A stretch of DNA of 64,000 bases from Cyanophora paradoxa. Lineage: Eukaryota; Glaucocystophyceae; Cyanophorales; Cyanophoraceae. Positions 39,301 through 51,300 of the stretch are shown here, one piece after another (positions within the stretch are counted from its first letter, which is position 1; each line of letters begins with the position of its first letter). The position numbers were made by a program, and so were the translations under genes. A model generated the notes under the pieces. That model saw only the letters and a program-made list of their open reading frames with translations, had not been told where the DNA came from and searched no databases. Where the stretch lies: the NCBI GenBank assembly GCA_004431415.1, contig QPMI01000005.1, forward strand, positions 186,001 to 250,000. Reading direction: 5' to 3'.

Positions 39301-42300
39301 GCCCGCACAGCCCTGTTGAGCGTCGAGTGAAAATCGTACACAGAAACTTGAAGATCGAGACCCCTGCGAGAGCGGACCATTGCTTGTACTCGCCGGCTAA
39401 ATATTGAGAGCCGTTTAACTTGACGCTTGCGCCGCTCTCCGAGAGATGCACTCTCTCAATGTATTCCTGGGCGACTGTTTGAAACGACATCCGTCAGTCC
39501 AAGTCATTCACTTTCTATTCACATGATTCGAAGTTGTAATCGAATTTTGGCTCACTTTCAATCGAATATTGAAGCTCAAATGAAGAACACCGCCCTTCAT
39601 TGCAGCTGACGGCAACGAGAGGGGAGGATGCGCTCGCGTAGAGCGTAGTTGTTCTCGCAAGCGGACGGCCGCGGGCACTAGTACTGGAAGCAGATTCTTG
39701 CTTTCCGAGATCGAACAGCTGCGCGCACAATGCGAAGGTGTGACGCAATGAATGCGCGGATATAAACGTTTTTTATTGACGATATTAAAGATGTTCGAAC
39801 CAGGAGATTTTCGTCAGCTGGCGAGAGAAGAGTGAGGCGGAGCACGAATGCATGCCCAGTTCGCCACCAAGGCTGGGCAGCATCGAAGAACCTGCGTTTA
39901 TAGATCGATTTTGCACGTTGGTGATCACGATCACCGTCATTAAATAATGTTGTACCATATGGAATTGCAGGAATTGATGTTACTTGCATCGACCCGCAGG
40001 AGTTTGGCAGCCGGCGCCGCAACGAGCACACGGGGCGCCTCAGGGATAGGTGATGGCAAGCAGCCTCGAGGGCTCGCGGCGACCAGAAGCTTGAACCCGA
40101 AAGAGGGCCTGTCGCCTCCTATGAAGCCGGTTGAATCGCACGCGGACCCTTTGAAAACCACGGACGCAGAGGAGTCCGTAACACTTAGAGTTCGCGTATC
40201 CTCATTTTGCGCTCGCGCCTGCAGAAGCTTTCCGGCGCTGCGATCGATATCGCCGCCCTCGTATATCTGACGATCGCATATTGATAGAGCAGAGCGTTTT
40301 GTACAAAGATCCTGACCTCAAGAACGTCGCTGGCTCTTTCGAAAAGAGCGCTTGAAATGTGCACAATCAAGTTGGATCCTTCCGAACCGCGGACGACCCT
40401 GCTCGACAGTTTAGCGTAAGTGAGCACATTTGCTTATCATGCCATGCTTAGCACCAGGTTTCCTGGAATCCGCAAGGGTAGTGCCTGACATCGATTACTG
40501 TGCCGTTTCCCGTCGCTTCCACAATTCGAGGCGCAGACGAGACGGTGGCAGCGAAGCCGCGATGTGGAATCAGGTCAGAAACTTGTGGTGAAGGGGGTAT
40601 CGACCGGACCGATCCCGAGGACCGGAGCGTTATGGTTAGCCTGCCGCCTCCAGATTTTACGAACACTTGGCCAGCCCGGAAGTCGACGAGCCGGTCGACG
40701 TCGTGAGCGTCTGCCAAGGGAGGCTCGATCTGAAAGTCGGCAGCTTTTATATCCCCGGTTGCTCGGAAACGTTCCCCTAAATCATCCGAGACCTGAGCAG
40801 AAATCAAAGTAAGAAATCTGACATAAACTATGAGAACAAGAACGGCACCTCGATAAAGTCCATGCCAAGAAGAGTGGAAATATCCGGGAAAAGCGCATGA
40901 ATTTGGCGCCCAGGAGAAGAGACAATTTCCCTGTCGATCAAATGAGGTTTGTTTACCGCATGAACGTCGAAAGCTTTAAGTGCTCGCCATTTCCGAACAA
41001 TCCCAGAGGGATACTCTGTCGGATACCCGTCGTCGATGGACATTGTTGAGCCATTCGAACTCAAAGCGATCGACGTAACTGGAGAACATTACCGCGTTAG
41101 GTATAGGAATCGGAAGCTACAAGATGCACGCTTGCCGTAGTGGACAGAGGCCTTGAAATAAGAGTCCTCCGAAACCCCATCTTCAGCGAGCTCGTCCAGA
41201 AAACTAATAAAGAGAGGACCGGATAGAGGGCCTCTAAAAGCAACTGAGCCAAACTGATTCTTGAGCTCATCCAGATTTCCACTGAATCGTGCCAGGGGCT
41301 GTCCGGTCGCATCGATGCCATTAAATACCTGGCCTGAAGATGAGCAAACCTTATGTCTTGCAGCTGAAATAAGGCCGTACGCACCGATAAGTACACTCTT
41401 TTAGCGGCGCACGAAATGTTAAAGATCTCGAGTTCCACCGAACTCTCAGGTTCCGCCGGCCTTACGAGCCTTCGCACAATATTTTAGTTACGCAGAAAGA
41501 CAGAGCTCGAGATCAAGTCGGACAGAGATTAGCAGCAGCGCACCAGCTTGCAAGGACTCGAGAGGAAGCGTCAATGGAGTGATAAATTATTTCATTGGGT
41601 ATGCTTGCATCTAATACAATTTCCTGGAATCTATCCAAAACTGCGAGCAGCGTCGATACTCGTTTCCTTTGAAAGAGGAACGACTCAAGCGAAGAACTTG
41701 CCTGGCGCAAGATCAATCGTAAAAGAAGCATTCAGGTGCGCCGCCCGAAGCAAAAGAATTGTTGTGCTGCTCTTATCGACAAATTGGAACGTATATGAGT
41801 GCTCATTTGGCTGAATGAGCTTGCTCAGCTTCCGCTGCTGAACACGGTCGCCGTCATATACCTAGTTTGAATGAGAATTTTGTGTCTTTCAATTCTAAGG
41901 TGCGAAAGCAAAATTCGCACAGCGATAGAGTCGTCTTCCTTAATATTAAAATCCAAAACGTCAAATCGAAAATGCTCCCCCGCAGGAGCACGTATGATCC
42001 TGCGCGATGGGAGCGAATGGGTCCGAGAAGGGCGTCTCAAATCTGAGTTCCATGTTCCACGATCGAGCGGTTCACACAAACTGACGAACCAAGCGCGCGT
42101 CGGGAGCAACGCTGCGAATGCGCCTTGCTCGCAGACATGCGTGAACGCTCCCGCTCCCACGCTCAGAGCAGTAAACTCGACTGCACCAAAAAGCAGGTTA
42201 TGCAAACTCGCGATCGCTTCACAGCATTACTTTGCGTTCTGGTTTCACGCACCGAACGATGCTTCCGCACGGAAATCCGTGACGGGTTCGGTTTGAGTAC

Positions 42301-42480
42301 TGGTAGAGACGTAGGATACTGTAAGAACGCTGACGCGGTCACTGCTATAGATTTCTGCGCTTCCATATTGCGCAATAAAGCCGGAAAGATCTCCGCTGTA
42401 ACGCAGAAGCATTGTACTTGAGGTGTCAGGCCCTTCGTATATCTTAATGCGACGTTAGCACAATCAAGTGCAACAGGCAC
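36264..42480 (-). CDS. Giant host protein: CUB-like beta-sandwich modules
   Basis: Many short exons encode repeated strand-rich units. Examples in the minus strand are IFDGCCRDGVLLLDNLSDNA then VSVSSTNLVLVVFETGGG (about 38530-38700), LRYSGDLSGFIAQYGSAEIY (about 42300-42400), and VRVYDSGDCWLEGAPLLLET (about 39150-39240). The order [IV][YF]DG ... LL..LS ... V.S.S..L.V.F...G is the CUB-domain pattern, though the four Cys of typical CUB domains are not all visible. I could not resolve every intron; the segment should be read as coding in general, not as one frame. Confidence 0.45.
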
Positions 42481-42483
42481 GAT

Positions 42484-43746
42484 TTACATCTTTTGCATAT
42501 TCACCGAGATTGAAGCTGCATTAGAAGTCGATAGGCTCGTGAACTTGACGACTGCTGCGGAGCTTTTTGGAGCACGAATGACCCACACAGAAGTCGCGAA
42601 GGTCGACCCTGGAAAACTGAAACGGGAATTTTCCGGGGAAAGGTCCATTTCGACTGGCGGCTGGAGGGATGCGGAACGCGACCCCAGGTTGTCGCTTAGT
42701 GCTGATAAACTGCGCGTTAAGCAAATTCGACTATGGGATACGCAGCACAAAAGCTGACCGAATTCTGCAAACATAACAGGGTTGGGCGCTGACGAAGAGT
42801 GTGCGCGGCTCATATTCAGCAGTAAGAAGTCCTGCTGTGACTCGCGTTCGACCAGCGCCAAACTCAGCGCGCCGTTCACCGAAATCGACGACAACATAAT
42901 CCTTGAAAACTTGGATGCGTCTCCAATAATGGTTAGCAAGGTGCCTGTTGGAGCGTCGAACTCGCGAAGCATTCCGTCAAGCGAGGAAGTTATAAAACGT
43001 CGGCTGTCGGAGCTGAACGCAAGCGAAGTCACCCCTCCGCAGTGCCCAGGAACGGAGAACGAAGAGAGCGATGAAGCGAGTCTCCAGACGCGGAAGCGCT
43101 CCTCCGCGAGAGAACATGACGACACCATTTCGCCCCATGCGTCCGAGGCCGCAGCAAGGAGCTGCCCGTCGGGAGAAAAGGAAATGGCAGAGATCGATTT
43201 CTGGAAGCCCGGCAAGACAACTGCGCTCCCATCTTTGATGTTGAAGAGCCGAATTGAACCGTCTGCTCCACCGGATGCTAAGCGCATTCCGTCGGATGAT
43301 GCAGCAAGGGCGGTGACGCGCGCGCCATCGTGAGCTCGCTTTTTTTCCCACGTAATGAGTTTGCTGCCCAGCGTCCGAATGATGACGCGGCCGTCGTCGC
43401 TGCAAGAAGCAACAAATCTCCTGGTAACATATACAGCGTTCACGGGGCCCATATGCTCCGTGAAGCGATTCACCAGCGTCAAGGATGATACAAACCAGAT
43501 TTGGACGGACCCGTCGGCGCTTGCGGTCGCTAGCAAAGCTTCGTCGGGAGAGAAATAGAGACTAAGGATGCGTCCGACGCCAGCGATCCGGCCTGTTATG
43601 GCCAGCGTTGATGCGTTCCTAATGATGATTCGCCCATCACTGTGCCCGGAAGCAAAGAGGCGCGCGCTGCGGCTCCAGGCCAGAGCCGTGATTTTACTCT
43701 CGCCCAGATCTGAAGCAGACATATTTATTTGTGTTGCCGCAGACAA
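42484..43746 (-). CDS. Giant host protein: WD40 beta-propeller exon
   Basis: A single 420-residue open frame carries at least six WD40-like blades: ASGHSDGRIIIRN, ATASADGSVQIWF, ASCSDDGRVIIRT, ASGGADGSIRLFN, the variant ending FRVWRL, and ITSSLDGMLREFD. Blade entries are of the LAFSSDSRRFI or ISFSPDGQLLA type. It could be taken for a small separate gene. However, the end (MQKM followed by a stop) coincides with a good GTAAAT donor, and coding resumes in the next exon at about 42440, so I treat it as part of the giant gene. Confidence 0.65.
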   Translation of the reverse strand: MSAATQINMSASDLGESKITALAWSRSARLFASGHSDGRIIIRNASTLAITGRIAGVGRILSLYFSPDEALLATASADGSVQIWFVSSLTLVNRFTEHMGPVNAVYVTRRFVASCSDDGRVIIRTLGSKLITWEKKRAHDGARVTALAASSDGMRLASGGADGSIRLFNIKDGSAVVLPGFQKSISAISFSPDGQLLAAASDAWGEMVSSCSLAEERFRVWRLASSLSSFSVPGHCGGVTSLAFSSDSRRFITSSLDGMLREFDAPTGTLLTIIGDASKFSRIMLSSISVNGALSLALVERESQQDFLLLNMSRAHSSSAPNPVMFAEFGQLLCCVSHSRICLTRSLSALSDNLGSRSASLQPPVEMDLSPENSRFSFPGSTFATSVWVIRAPKSSAAVVKFTSLSTSNAASISVNMQKM

Positions 43747-43839
43747 GAGCGCCGAGACCCGGCCAGCAGCAAAGAATGAGGAAAGACCAAAGGTTCCGTT
43801 TCCAGCATCCCGAGCTGCAAATCGAATTGCAGGTGGAAC

Positions 43840-46240
43840 TTAGATCCATGCCGTCCCAGCTTTGCATACGATTGCAAAACTGCAACTCGCCAACGCACAT
43901 TTAATCATGATGTAGTACTGATTCCCAGTAGAAACCTGGGCCCGAAGAGTGGCAGCGCGTCTTCGATCTCCAATGCTGCACTCGGGCGCGATATCTGAAT
44001 GCATGGTACGAAAATATTCAATATGCAATTCGGGTCCATATTCTAATTTGGTTAAAAGCATCATGAAAAGGATCACCACTTTTTGCAATGATGGACGTGC
44101 TTGCAAATTGCGCGACTGGACATGCTTGCGCGTCCAAGAGCCAGATCGATGTATTGAGTTCTGTCTCCCAAGCACATGTGGAAATAAACAGCACTCTGAA
44201 GAAAGAAGGGTGAACAAAGAGTTTCATTGAGCGAAACAGGCAGGTCGACCCGGCCGCCGGGGAACGCACCCGCTCGAAGGGGCATAAAAATTGTACCAAG
44301 CTTCTGCACTTCCGTTGTTTCCCACGTAGGCGGCAGCAGTGGCTCCCACCAAATTGGTCCGCGCCCCCAGCGAGAAGGCCGAGGAGCAAGGCACGAAGGT
44401 GCTGTTAGGAGGAGGCAGAGGTGTCGGAGTCGGTGGGGGCGTCGTGGGCGCGGGAGGCTCGATAAACGTGAATGAAAGAACGAAATCTCCCTCATTAAGA
44501 TTGTAGCCTGCGAACGCGTCAGCTGCAGATTGCGACCGTGCACACCATAAACGACGAGAGAACCTTCAACAACAATGTAATACATCGAACCGTTGGTAAC
44601 AGATGCGGTTAGTGTTGACGCTCGGACGTTGAATGGGCACGTGAATTCGGCGTAGTCGTCTGTGTACTTTATGAATGAGCATTACGTATTCGGGTGGCGG
44701 CCCTCGAATCTTACCATTGTACGCAACTACAGAAACCGTCTTCGAGGAGGCTTTCCCCACTGGACAGATAGAGGGGGGGAAAAGCCACAAGACCGTATCG
44801 AAATTTGTGAGAGGCGAGCACAGTGAAAGGGCAAGCTCTCTGCGCGCAGCAGTAAACGAGATTGTTCGTCCGATAAAACCACGGCTCATGATCAATTGCA
44901 GCGCACCCAGAACGCGCCGATGTGAAGCTGAACCACGCTTCGCCACTCGGGTTGCTAGAGAACGCGGACGGCAGAAGTGAAGGCTTCCCCCGCGTCGTGC
45001 CATTCAGCTCCAGAAAAGGCGCGACGGTTATCGGCTTTGCAAGTGCACAGGGCTCCAGAAAGGGAGTAGGGCTCGGCGTGGGACTCGGCGAGTTGGTCGG
45101 GGTTGGAGTAGGACTGGAGCTCGGCGTGCCTGTCGGCCACGGCCGCGGCGTGGCGCTTGGAGTTGCTCTCAGAGTCGGACTCGGTGTGTTTGTTGGTCTA
45201 TAGCTTGCTGTAGGGGACGGGCTCGGCGTCGGCTGCAGCTGATCATCACGCGGCGTCACGGACGGAGAGGGTGTGGGCGGGTCGAGAAGAAGTGTAGTAG
45301 CAGAAGCTGCGGTTCCATCCCAGCTGGTGGTACCGGCGCCGTTCGACAACAGCGTGTAGCAGTAGTACGTCGTGCTCGGGCGCAGATTGCCGAGCGTGCT
45401 CTCAATGGATGCCGCTCCTGCTGGAATAGCGCTTCCGGGAATCACAGGATTTATTTCGAAGTCCTCCAGGTGAAGCTGCAACAATGTTGCAGCGCAGAAG
45501 ACTGAAATAGATGTGTAGGGGCTGAATCCAACTGGACTCGGGATCGAAGCAAATGTAATAATTATCCGGAGAGTCGTGCGAGCAACCGCGGTGACGCTCA
45601 CTACATTTTCATGAGATCCAACGACGAGATATTAAGAAGACAACTGATTATGCACCTGCGGGAGGTAAAGGGAGAGTTGTAATTAGGAAAGAAGTCGATG
45701 CAGGTATCATCGCGCCAATCGGCAGCACTGTAGACAGCGTGCAATTGTACGTGGAGGAAGGCTCGAATGCTGACAGCGAAGCGAAGCTTGATCCCTCAAG
45801 CTCGCCAGTGTATGGTCCTGATGACTGCTTGACATAGACTACGCCGGGTGCCGGCCCGAGGCCTGAAGCTCCAGCTCTGCAGGCCATGCTGACACCAGCA
45901 GTGCTGGGCGAGATAAAGTATACCCGAATATTTCTATAAGCATCGTAGACGACGCTCTTTACAGCAGGAGGCGTGTTCGAATACGCGACGAGAAATGCAG
46001 GCGAGGGACGAGAGGAGGCACCCTCCGAAGAGTAAGCAACCGCGCTGCAGAGAAAGGCAGGGCTGGCTGCGGCAGAGGCCGGCACTGGCACCCGCAGCTC
46101 CACACCAGCCGCGTGAGCAACACTGACGGCAAAGGATGCCGCGAAAGTGCCGAGGCCAGTAGTAGAATTGCAGGTGACGATGACGCGTCGCACATCTTGC
46201 TCGGCTCGGAATGAAGCCCGCAACACGGCCTGCAAGCAAA
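43840..46240 (-). CDS. Giant host protein: Pro/Ser/Thr linkers and FN3-like modules
   Basis: The segment holds fibronectin-III-like domains (LRPSTTYYCYTLLSNGAG at about 45350; FEPSSTYNCTLSTVLPIG at about 45740; a V.V...Y...YSNTPP segment at about 45970). A long low-complexity linker of PTPSP, TPSPT and SPTPT units lies at about 45050-45280, and a shorter one near 44400. After each linker comes a similar module (PCALAKPITV ... EAWFSF; PCSSAFSLGA ... EAWYNF), perhaps a pre-peptidase C-terminal-like beta domain. Such linkers are typical of extracellular, O-glycosylated stalks. Confidence 0.6.
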
Positions 46241-46299
46241 TTATCGGTGAAGCGTGTGAATTATAATCGTCTTATAGCTAAGGATGAAAGCATCGGTAC

Positions 46300-49200
46300 C
46301 TGTATGCTGCTATCGGAAGAATTCCAGAGGAAGGTTCCATTAGCAAGGAGTGGCGGCGAGGGGACGAGGCGGCAGGAGTCGTCCAGATAGCCCATCACTG
46401 AAATGAAGTCGAAAACGCTTGATCAAGGAAGGCGCCGGTGGGTGACCAATATTCCGAAACAATTTTGCACGTACGGTCGACCGAGGCGAAATAGACGCTG
46501 TTGTAGTAAACGGGGCCTTCCGTGACTCCCATAGCGATCACTGCATTGTCGAGCTGCGGAAAATATGCGCTTGCCGCGCCTGTGTGCACGTTGAGCATTT
46601 TGAGAGCGCTCAAAGAAAGCCGGGCGCGTGGAGGGTGCACCGTGCTGCTTCGGGAATTCACCAGCGGTCGCAAGTTTCGTCCAGCGCTTGCAGCCTGTGC
46701 AAGCACTCATTGCAAGCGGCAGCCTTTTTTTGCATCGGTCATGACTGAATTAAAAAGAGCGCACGATCGGAGAAGACGAACGCGTCGTTGGTTGTAGATG
46801 CCATCAAATTATCGCCCGACCCCAGCACCTGCAGAAATGGACGAGCAACTGTTATGGTAGAGCAACTTCGGAATTCGAAGGCACGTGCACACCCAATCGT
46901 CGCCCTGGATCTGGCCGTTGAAAGTGCGAAGTCTGGATCAGCGGAGTTTGCGGTACATAATTTATAAATATTAATTGAATATACATAGATGTTGAGAATA
47001 TATAGATGGGACAGCAGAAAGTATAAACAAAAAAAGACAGTCGAACCCAGGACCTGTGTGCGGGGCTCTCAAATGAATGGCAAGTAATGAAAAAATGGAA
47101 AGGCGGATTTGTTGATTACCAAGCGTAAAAGCGGTTTGCAGGCTGCAGTAGATTGACGGAGAGGTTAACTGCCACCCACTGGCGCGATTCTACAGCCAGG
47201 TCGATGTACCTGTCAAACACATGCACGATGCGGTTAAGTGATCTTCACAGAAGCGCAAGAGTGTTTCATATGCATTATATTTCTAATTTGAATGACTGGA
47301 GGATTAGATCCGGTCGACCCTTGCTCTATCTATCGAGCTCCGAGATATTGCAATTGCAGCTGTTACCACATGTCTGAGAGGGGTTTGGAGGGCGCCCCTC
47401 TTCCACTGCGGAATGGCGCGTATGTGCAGTGCATATACATGATCAGAACGTAATTTGTCAATTCCGCAAGTGCATCAAATCCGCATCGCACCCATAAATG
47501 TACCAGCGACTGCCAAGAAGGCCGTTGGAGGGGTACATCCTTCCCACTGGGTTGGAAGGGACGCCGTTTGGGGTGACACCCGATTCCCATGCGTTGCTTG
47601 ACAGGTTAAAGCGGACCAGGTCTGCCCATATATATGCATGGCATGGAGTGAGCCGACTGGTAAAAGTAAGGCGCTACTGGCTCGATGCACGTGCACCATG
47701 ATAAAAGTCGTCCTCTATGTAATTTGGTTCCCTCCTGCGCATAGCATGCGACAGTACTTAGATATTGATATCAACACCAGCAGTGCAGATGCAGAATCTC
47801 GAAAAGAAGTAGCGATAGGTTGCAGGAATTTCGCGTACCATGTGGACTTGAGCCCCCAGCAGGTGTAAAGGAAGCCCTGGTAGTACACGGCGATGTGGCC
47901 TATTCGAAAAGAGCCAGCTGGCAATCTTGTGCGGATTCGGCCGATAAGATCTGGGTTCCAGCCATTCACATGCATTAGTATATATTGATTATGATCCGAT
48001 TGCTTCGAATTCAATCATGATCATAACGAAGCTGCATGTATATATGGGCACCAAAGCGCTCAAGTGTGCCCACGAGACCATAGCCATCGGCAACTCCGCC
48101 GTAGGCCCACGCGTACCGCACTCCGTCCATTGCCCACACCGCCCGTTGCTAAAGCCCGGACGCGATCAATCTCATAATTAGCAGCGATATAGCTTTTGAT
48201 GATTTTGTTGCGGTTGGGGACTGTGCGTACGCGGTACTCGACGCCGGTGGCATCCCAGCCTCCGGAAAACGCAATGCTGTCCCACTGGACGGGGGCTGCG
48301 GTGCACACGGCGGGGTGCGTGAGCAGCCGGCGCCTCCGTCTCGCGATCATCAGAAACTTCAAGCAAGCTTAAGCGCAGCAAACCAGCAGTAAGCTCAAGT
48401 TTGCTAAAGGGGTTCTGCGTCGTGCGGCCAAGCAGGAAGAACGTGTTGTTGAGCGAGACGCCCTGAGCGGTGAAACAATAATTTTAACTGCAGAAGTACG
48501 CGACGTCGACTTTACATGGATGTGTATGACGCGCACGGGAAGGTCCATGTATCGTGCAGTGGGGACAACGCCGGCAATGTTGCTCTGTTGCTCGATTCGC
48601 AGCACGGGACCCGGCCCCTGTGGAAAGACGGGAAGCACGAAGCTTGGATCCGTGGACTCCTGTTATTGCAGTGCGTTGGAGTTGGCAGACTCGAGACGGG
48701 GCGGGCCTGAGACTCACAGCGGCGGCCGTCGAGCCGGAGACTACCGTGGATTCCGCCGACGTCTTACCGTTGACGTTGTCCAGCGTGGCTTTGCACGCGT
48801 ATGAGGTCGACGCGGTCAGACCGCTTGTGATCGCGACGGTCTGCGCGAAACATAGTCAGAGGGTAGGGTCAGAACACGCGTACGCATGGCAGGGCACTGC
48901 GGCATAGAACAATCTCTATATTTACCTTTGACGTGCTGAACTCGACCGGGTACGCAGTAATGGTAGAAGTGCCGCAGACAACCGTCAAGTTTGTAAACTG
49001 CAATTGCATCTTCAATCAGCGCTCGCTGCTATAGCGCGCCTTCGACGTCGACTGACTGCGAAATTTAAAGGTCGCACCTGTCTGAATGCGAATGCCTGGG
49101 TGTCCCACTCCCTGTCTAAACCGTTGACGGCCACCGTGGTCTTGCCACCGCCGCTGCTTACCGAGCCGTTGTTCGGCGCGTAGGTGACCAAGACGCTGAG

Positions 49201-49579
49201 AGCCGTCGGGCCCGTCCCGATGACGCTCGCCACAGTGGGCTTCAGAGGCGTGGTGGTCAAGGCGGTGCCGAAGTAGGTTACGGGCGCAGAGATTTGGCCG
49301 GTGCTGTCCGTGACCCACACGGCGCAGGTGTACTGGGTCGAGGGCTGTAGGTTACCCACCAGGATATCGACATTTGTACCCGACGAGGCCGAGAGAAGAA
49401 AACTCTGGCCTCGGTCGCCGCAGACGACCACGCCCCCGGGCCCAGAGTTGAGGCCGGAGTAGTCGATGAGGATTTGAAGGCTGTTCGTTCGGTTCTGAAC
49501 ATTTGCGACGGTGCCGGCCGCGATGCGAGTGATCATCGCCGTCGGGGGACTCGTCGAGGGCGATGGGCTCGGAGACGGG
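46300..49579 (-). CDS. Giant host protein: beta-propeller-like repeats and FN3 domain
   Basis: Exons at 46300-48480 encode repeated units with a G[HS]-type strand and an aromatic end, such as GHIAVYYQGFLYTCWG (about 47890), YPSNGLLGSRWYIYGCDA (about 47490), VGRMYP, and VLGSGDNLMASTTNDAFVFS (about 46770-46840). They resemble Kelch or galactose-oxidase-type propeller blades. An FN3-like pair follows upstream at 49070-49560 (LQPSTQYTCAVWVTDSTG). The Pro/Ser linker PSPSPSPSTSPPT at about 49530-49579 directly touches the end of element 2. The true N-terminus lies beyond element 2 or is lost. Confidence 0.5.
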
Positions 49580-49654
49580 CACACATATGAATATTCATAT
49601 TTTAATCCCTCGGCGTTCCGCCTCAGGATTAAAATATGAATATTCATATGTGTG
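49580..49654. repeat. Perfect 29-bp inverted repeat at the element 2 / host junction
   Basis: The arm at 49580-49608 (CACACATATGAATATTCATA, then TTTTAATCC) is exactly repeated in reverse complement at 49626-49654, with a 17-base spacer that itself has a GGCG..CGCC mini-stem. Each arm contains the 18-bp palindrome CATATGAATATTCATATG. It can form a long hairpin. It stands where the GC-rich host Pro/Ser linker ends and AT-rich DNA begins, so it is likely the terminus of element 2. Confidence 0.85.
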
Positions 49655-50179
49655 ATTCGATGTTATATCAATAAAATCGATTAATTTATTTGAATTTTCA
49701 CCTGAATTTTCATATTTTTATATGCATTTTCAATTAATTTAATCGATTTTATATCGATAAACTCGATTAATCGATATTGTATCTTAATTGTAGTTAATCG
49801 GAATTATATCAATAACTTCGATTGATCTTAATTGAATCCTAAATGAATCTAATCGGAATTATATCAATAAATTCGATTAAATCATGTTCTTTTCCGATTA
49901 AATCAATTAAATATTTAACTTTGTTATCAGAAGTGGTCTAAGTTGACTCACTTTTCATAAACATTTTGAACTCTTAGTCTCTTTGAATTTCTTAAGATGA
50001 CTCAACTTAGTCAACTTAGTCAACTTTGTTACCATAATCAATCAGGGTGGACTCACTTTTAGATCAACTTTGAAATTTCAAGCAAAATCAACTTGGATTT
50101 CAAAAGTGGATCTTCTAAGTGGACTCAAAATGTTCACTTTGTGATACATGTTAGCTCAAATCCTTACTGTTTATGGTCA

Positions 50180-50290
50180 GGGTTGACTAAGTGGGGGAGT
50201 TGACACATTTTTTGAAATCCTTTTTAGAAAACTTTAGGTCCCAAATATTTCCTGTGAAATTTGAGTCAACTCAACCCACTTAGTCAACCC
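50180..50290. repeat. Inverted repeat GGTTGACTAAGTGGG..GAGTTGAC
   Basis: The arm GGGTTGACTAAGTGGGGGAG (from 50180) is matched about 60 bases later by CTCAACCCACTTAGTCAACC (to 50290). A related inverted repeat occurs at 55992-56096. The two share the core TTGACTAAGTGGG, so they form a small dispersed family within element 2. Confidence 0.7.
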
Positions 50291-51000
50291 TTGCATTGAA
50301 TTCGTAACAAAATCCATATACTATTACTACTTTTACGATTAATATGAGTCAACCTTGAGTCCACTTAAATATAAATATAATATAATAGGGGGAATCAAGG
50401 GAGATGCTTACTAAATGCAGTGTTAGATTGATGATTTCACATATGTAATCACGATTATCTCTAAAGTAGATTTGGGTTGATTATTCGATGTTATCAGGTG
50501 ATTGAGTTGATAAGTATTTGATGTAGATCTTTAACTCTTTCGTTATAATCGAATTTAATCGAATTAGTTTTGAATTTTCAAAATCGGTTTAATCGTAATA
50601 GCGATGTATACACATCGAGATTCGTAGATGTGATTGCAATTTATTGTTATGTATGATATTGGTGATTATATTGAATCGTTGGTGTATCGATTTGATAACT
50701 TCCTGGTGATCTGTATTAAAAACTCACGTTTAATGGATTTTAATCGAATTTAAAATCAAAATTCAAAATCGGTTTCATCGCGATTTGGAGTCACAGGTAT
50801 CGAAAATCCTAGATGTGATAGTAGCGCTGTGACCGCCTTAAAATGCTCGATTTTATGACGTTTTAAGCGCATCGATTTGAGCATGTGGTGTTGAGATATC
50901 GTAGCAAACGTGAATAGTGAGTTTCTAGACGGGTACAGCATTAATCTAGAAAAAACCGCGTTTTTTGTTTACTTTTCAAGTTTCACGGCGAACGAAGTAA

Positions 51001-51085
51001 AGGTTCCCGGTCGGATTTGAACCTCGTAGTTCTGAGTCAGTAATCTAGCGCTTTATTCTCTGAGCCAAAAACGGCTTGCCATCTA
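51001..51085 (-). other. Degenerate tRNA-like sequence with A and B boxes
   Basis: On the minus strand TGGCTCAGAGAATAAAGCGC resembles a tRNA D-arm / A box. GAGGTTCAAATCCGACC, some 45 bases on, resembles a T-arm / B box. The acceptor and T stems do not pair well, so it is not a convincing functional tRNA. A tRNA-derived relic or a SINE-like polymerase III promoter is the best reading. Confidence 0.3.
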
Positions 51086-51300
51086 GTCGACTCCTGGGCT
51101 AGTGTTTCACCAAGTCTACTATGGCAAGTGACTTTTGCATCTTCAAACTGTTATATCTCATCACCAGATCATCAAAACGCAACGTTCTGCATATCGCTGT
51201 GAAGCGCTTGATAAGATCTACAAGACTATGTGTATATCATGTGCATATATGTATATCAGTCATACATATATTTGGAAAAAACGAGTTTTTGCCTAGCAAA

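Larger units (their letters stand above)
49655..51300. other. Gene-free AT-rich terminal region of element 2
   Basis: No gene is seen over 1.6 kb. The first 250 bases hold many variants of TTAATCGATTTTATATCGAT. The next 400 hold repeats built on TTGACTAAGT and AGTCAACTTAGTCAAC, including an inverted repeat at 50180-50290. A tRNA-like stretch lies at about 51001-51085. The region is likely most of the left terminal inverted repeat, but its partner lies outside the window. Confidence 0.55.

Noticed and set aside
42484-43746. WD40 block as a separate intronless gene
   Set aside because: Its end coincides with a good splice donor and coding continues downstream in phase-compatible exons; kept as an exon, with doubt.
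47041-47095. Possible B box (GGGTTCGACTG on the minus strand) in a host intron
   Set aside because: No matching A box or foldable stems were seen, so I do not call a tRNA or SINE.
50756-50941. 61-residue open frame on the minus strand in the gene-free terminal region of element 2
   Set aside because: It has no motif, no promoter-like box and lies in repeat-rich DNA; length is within chance expectation.
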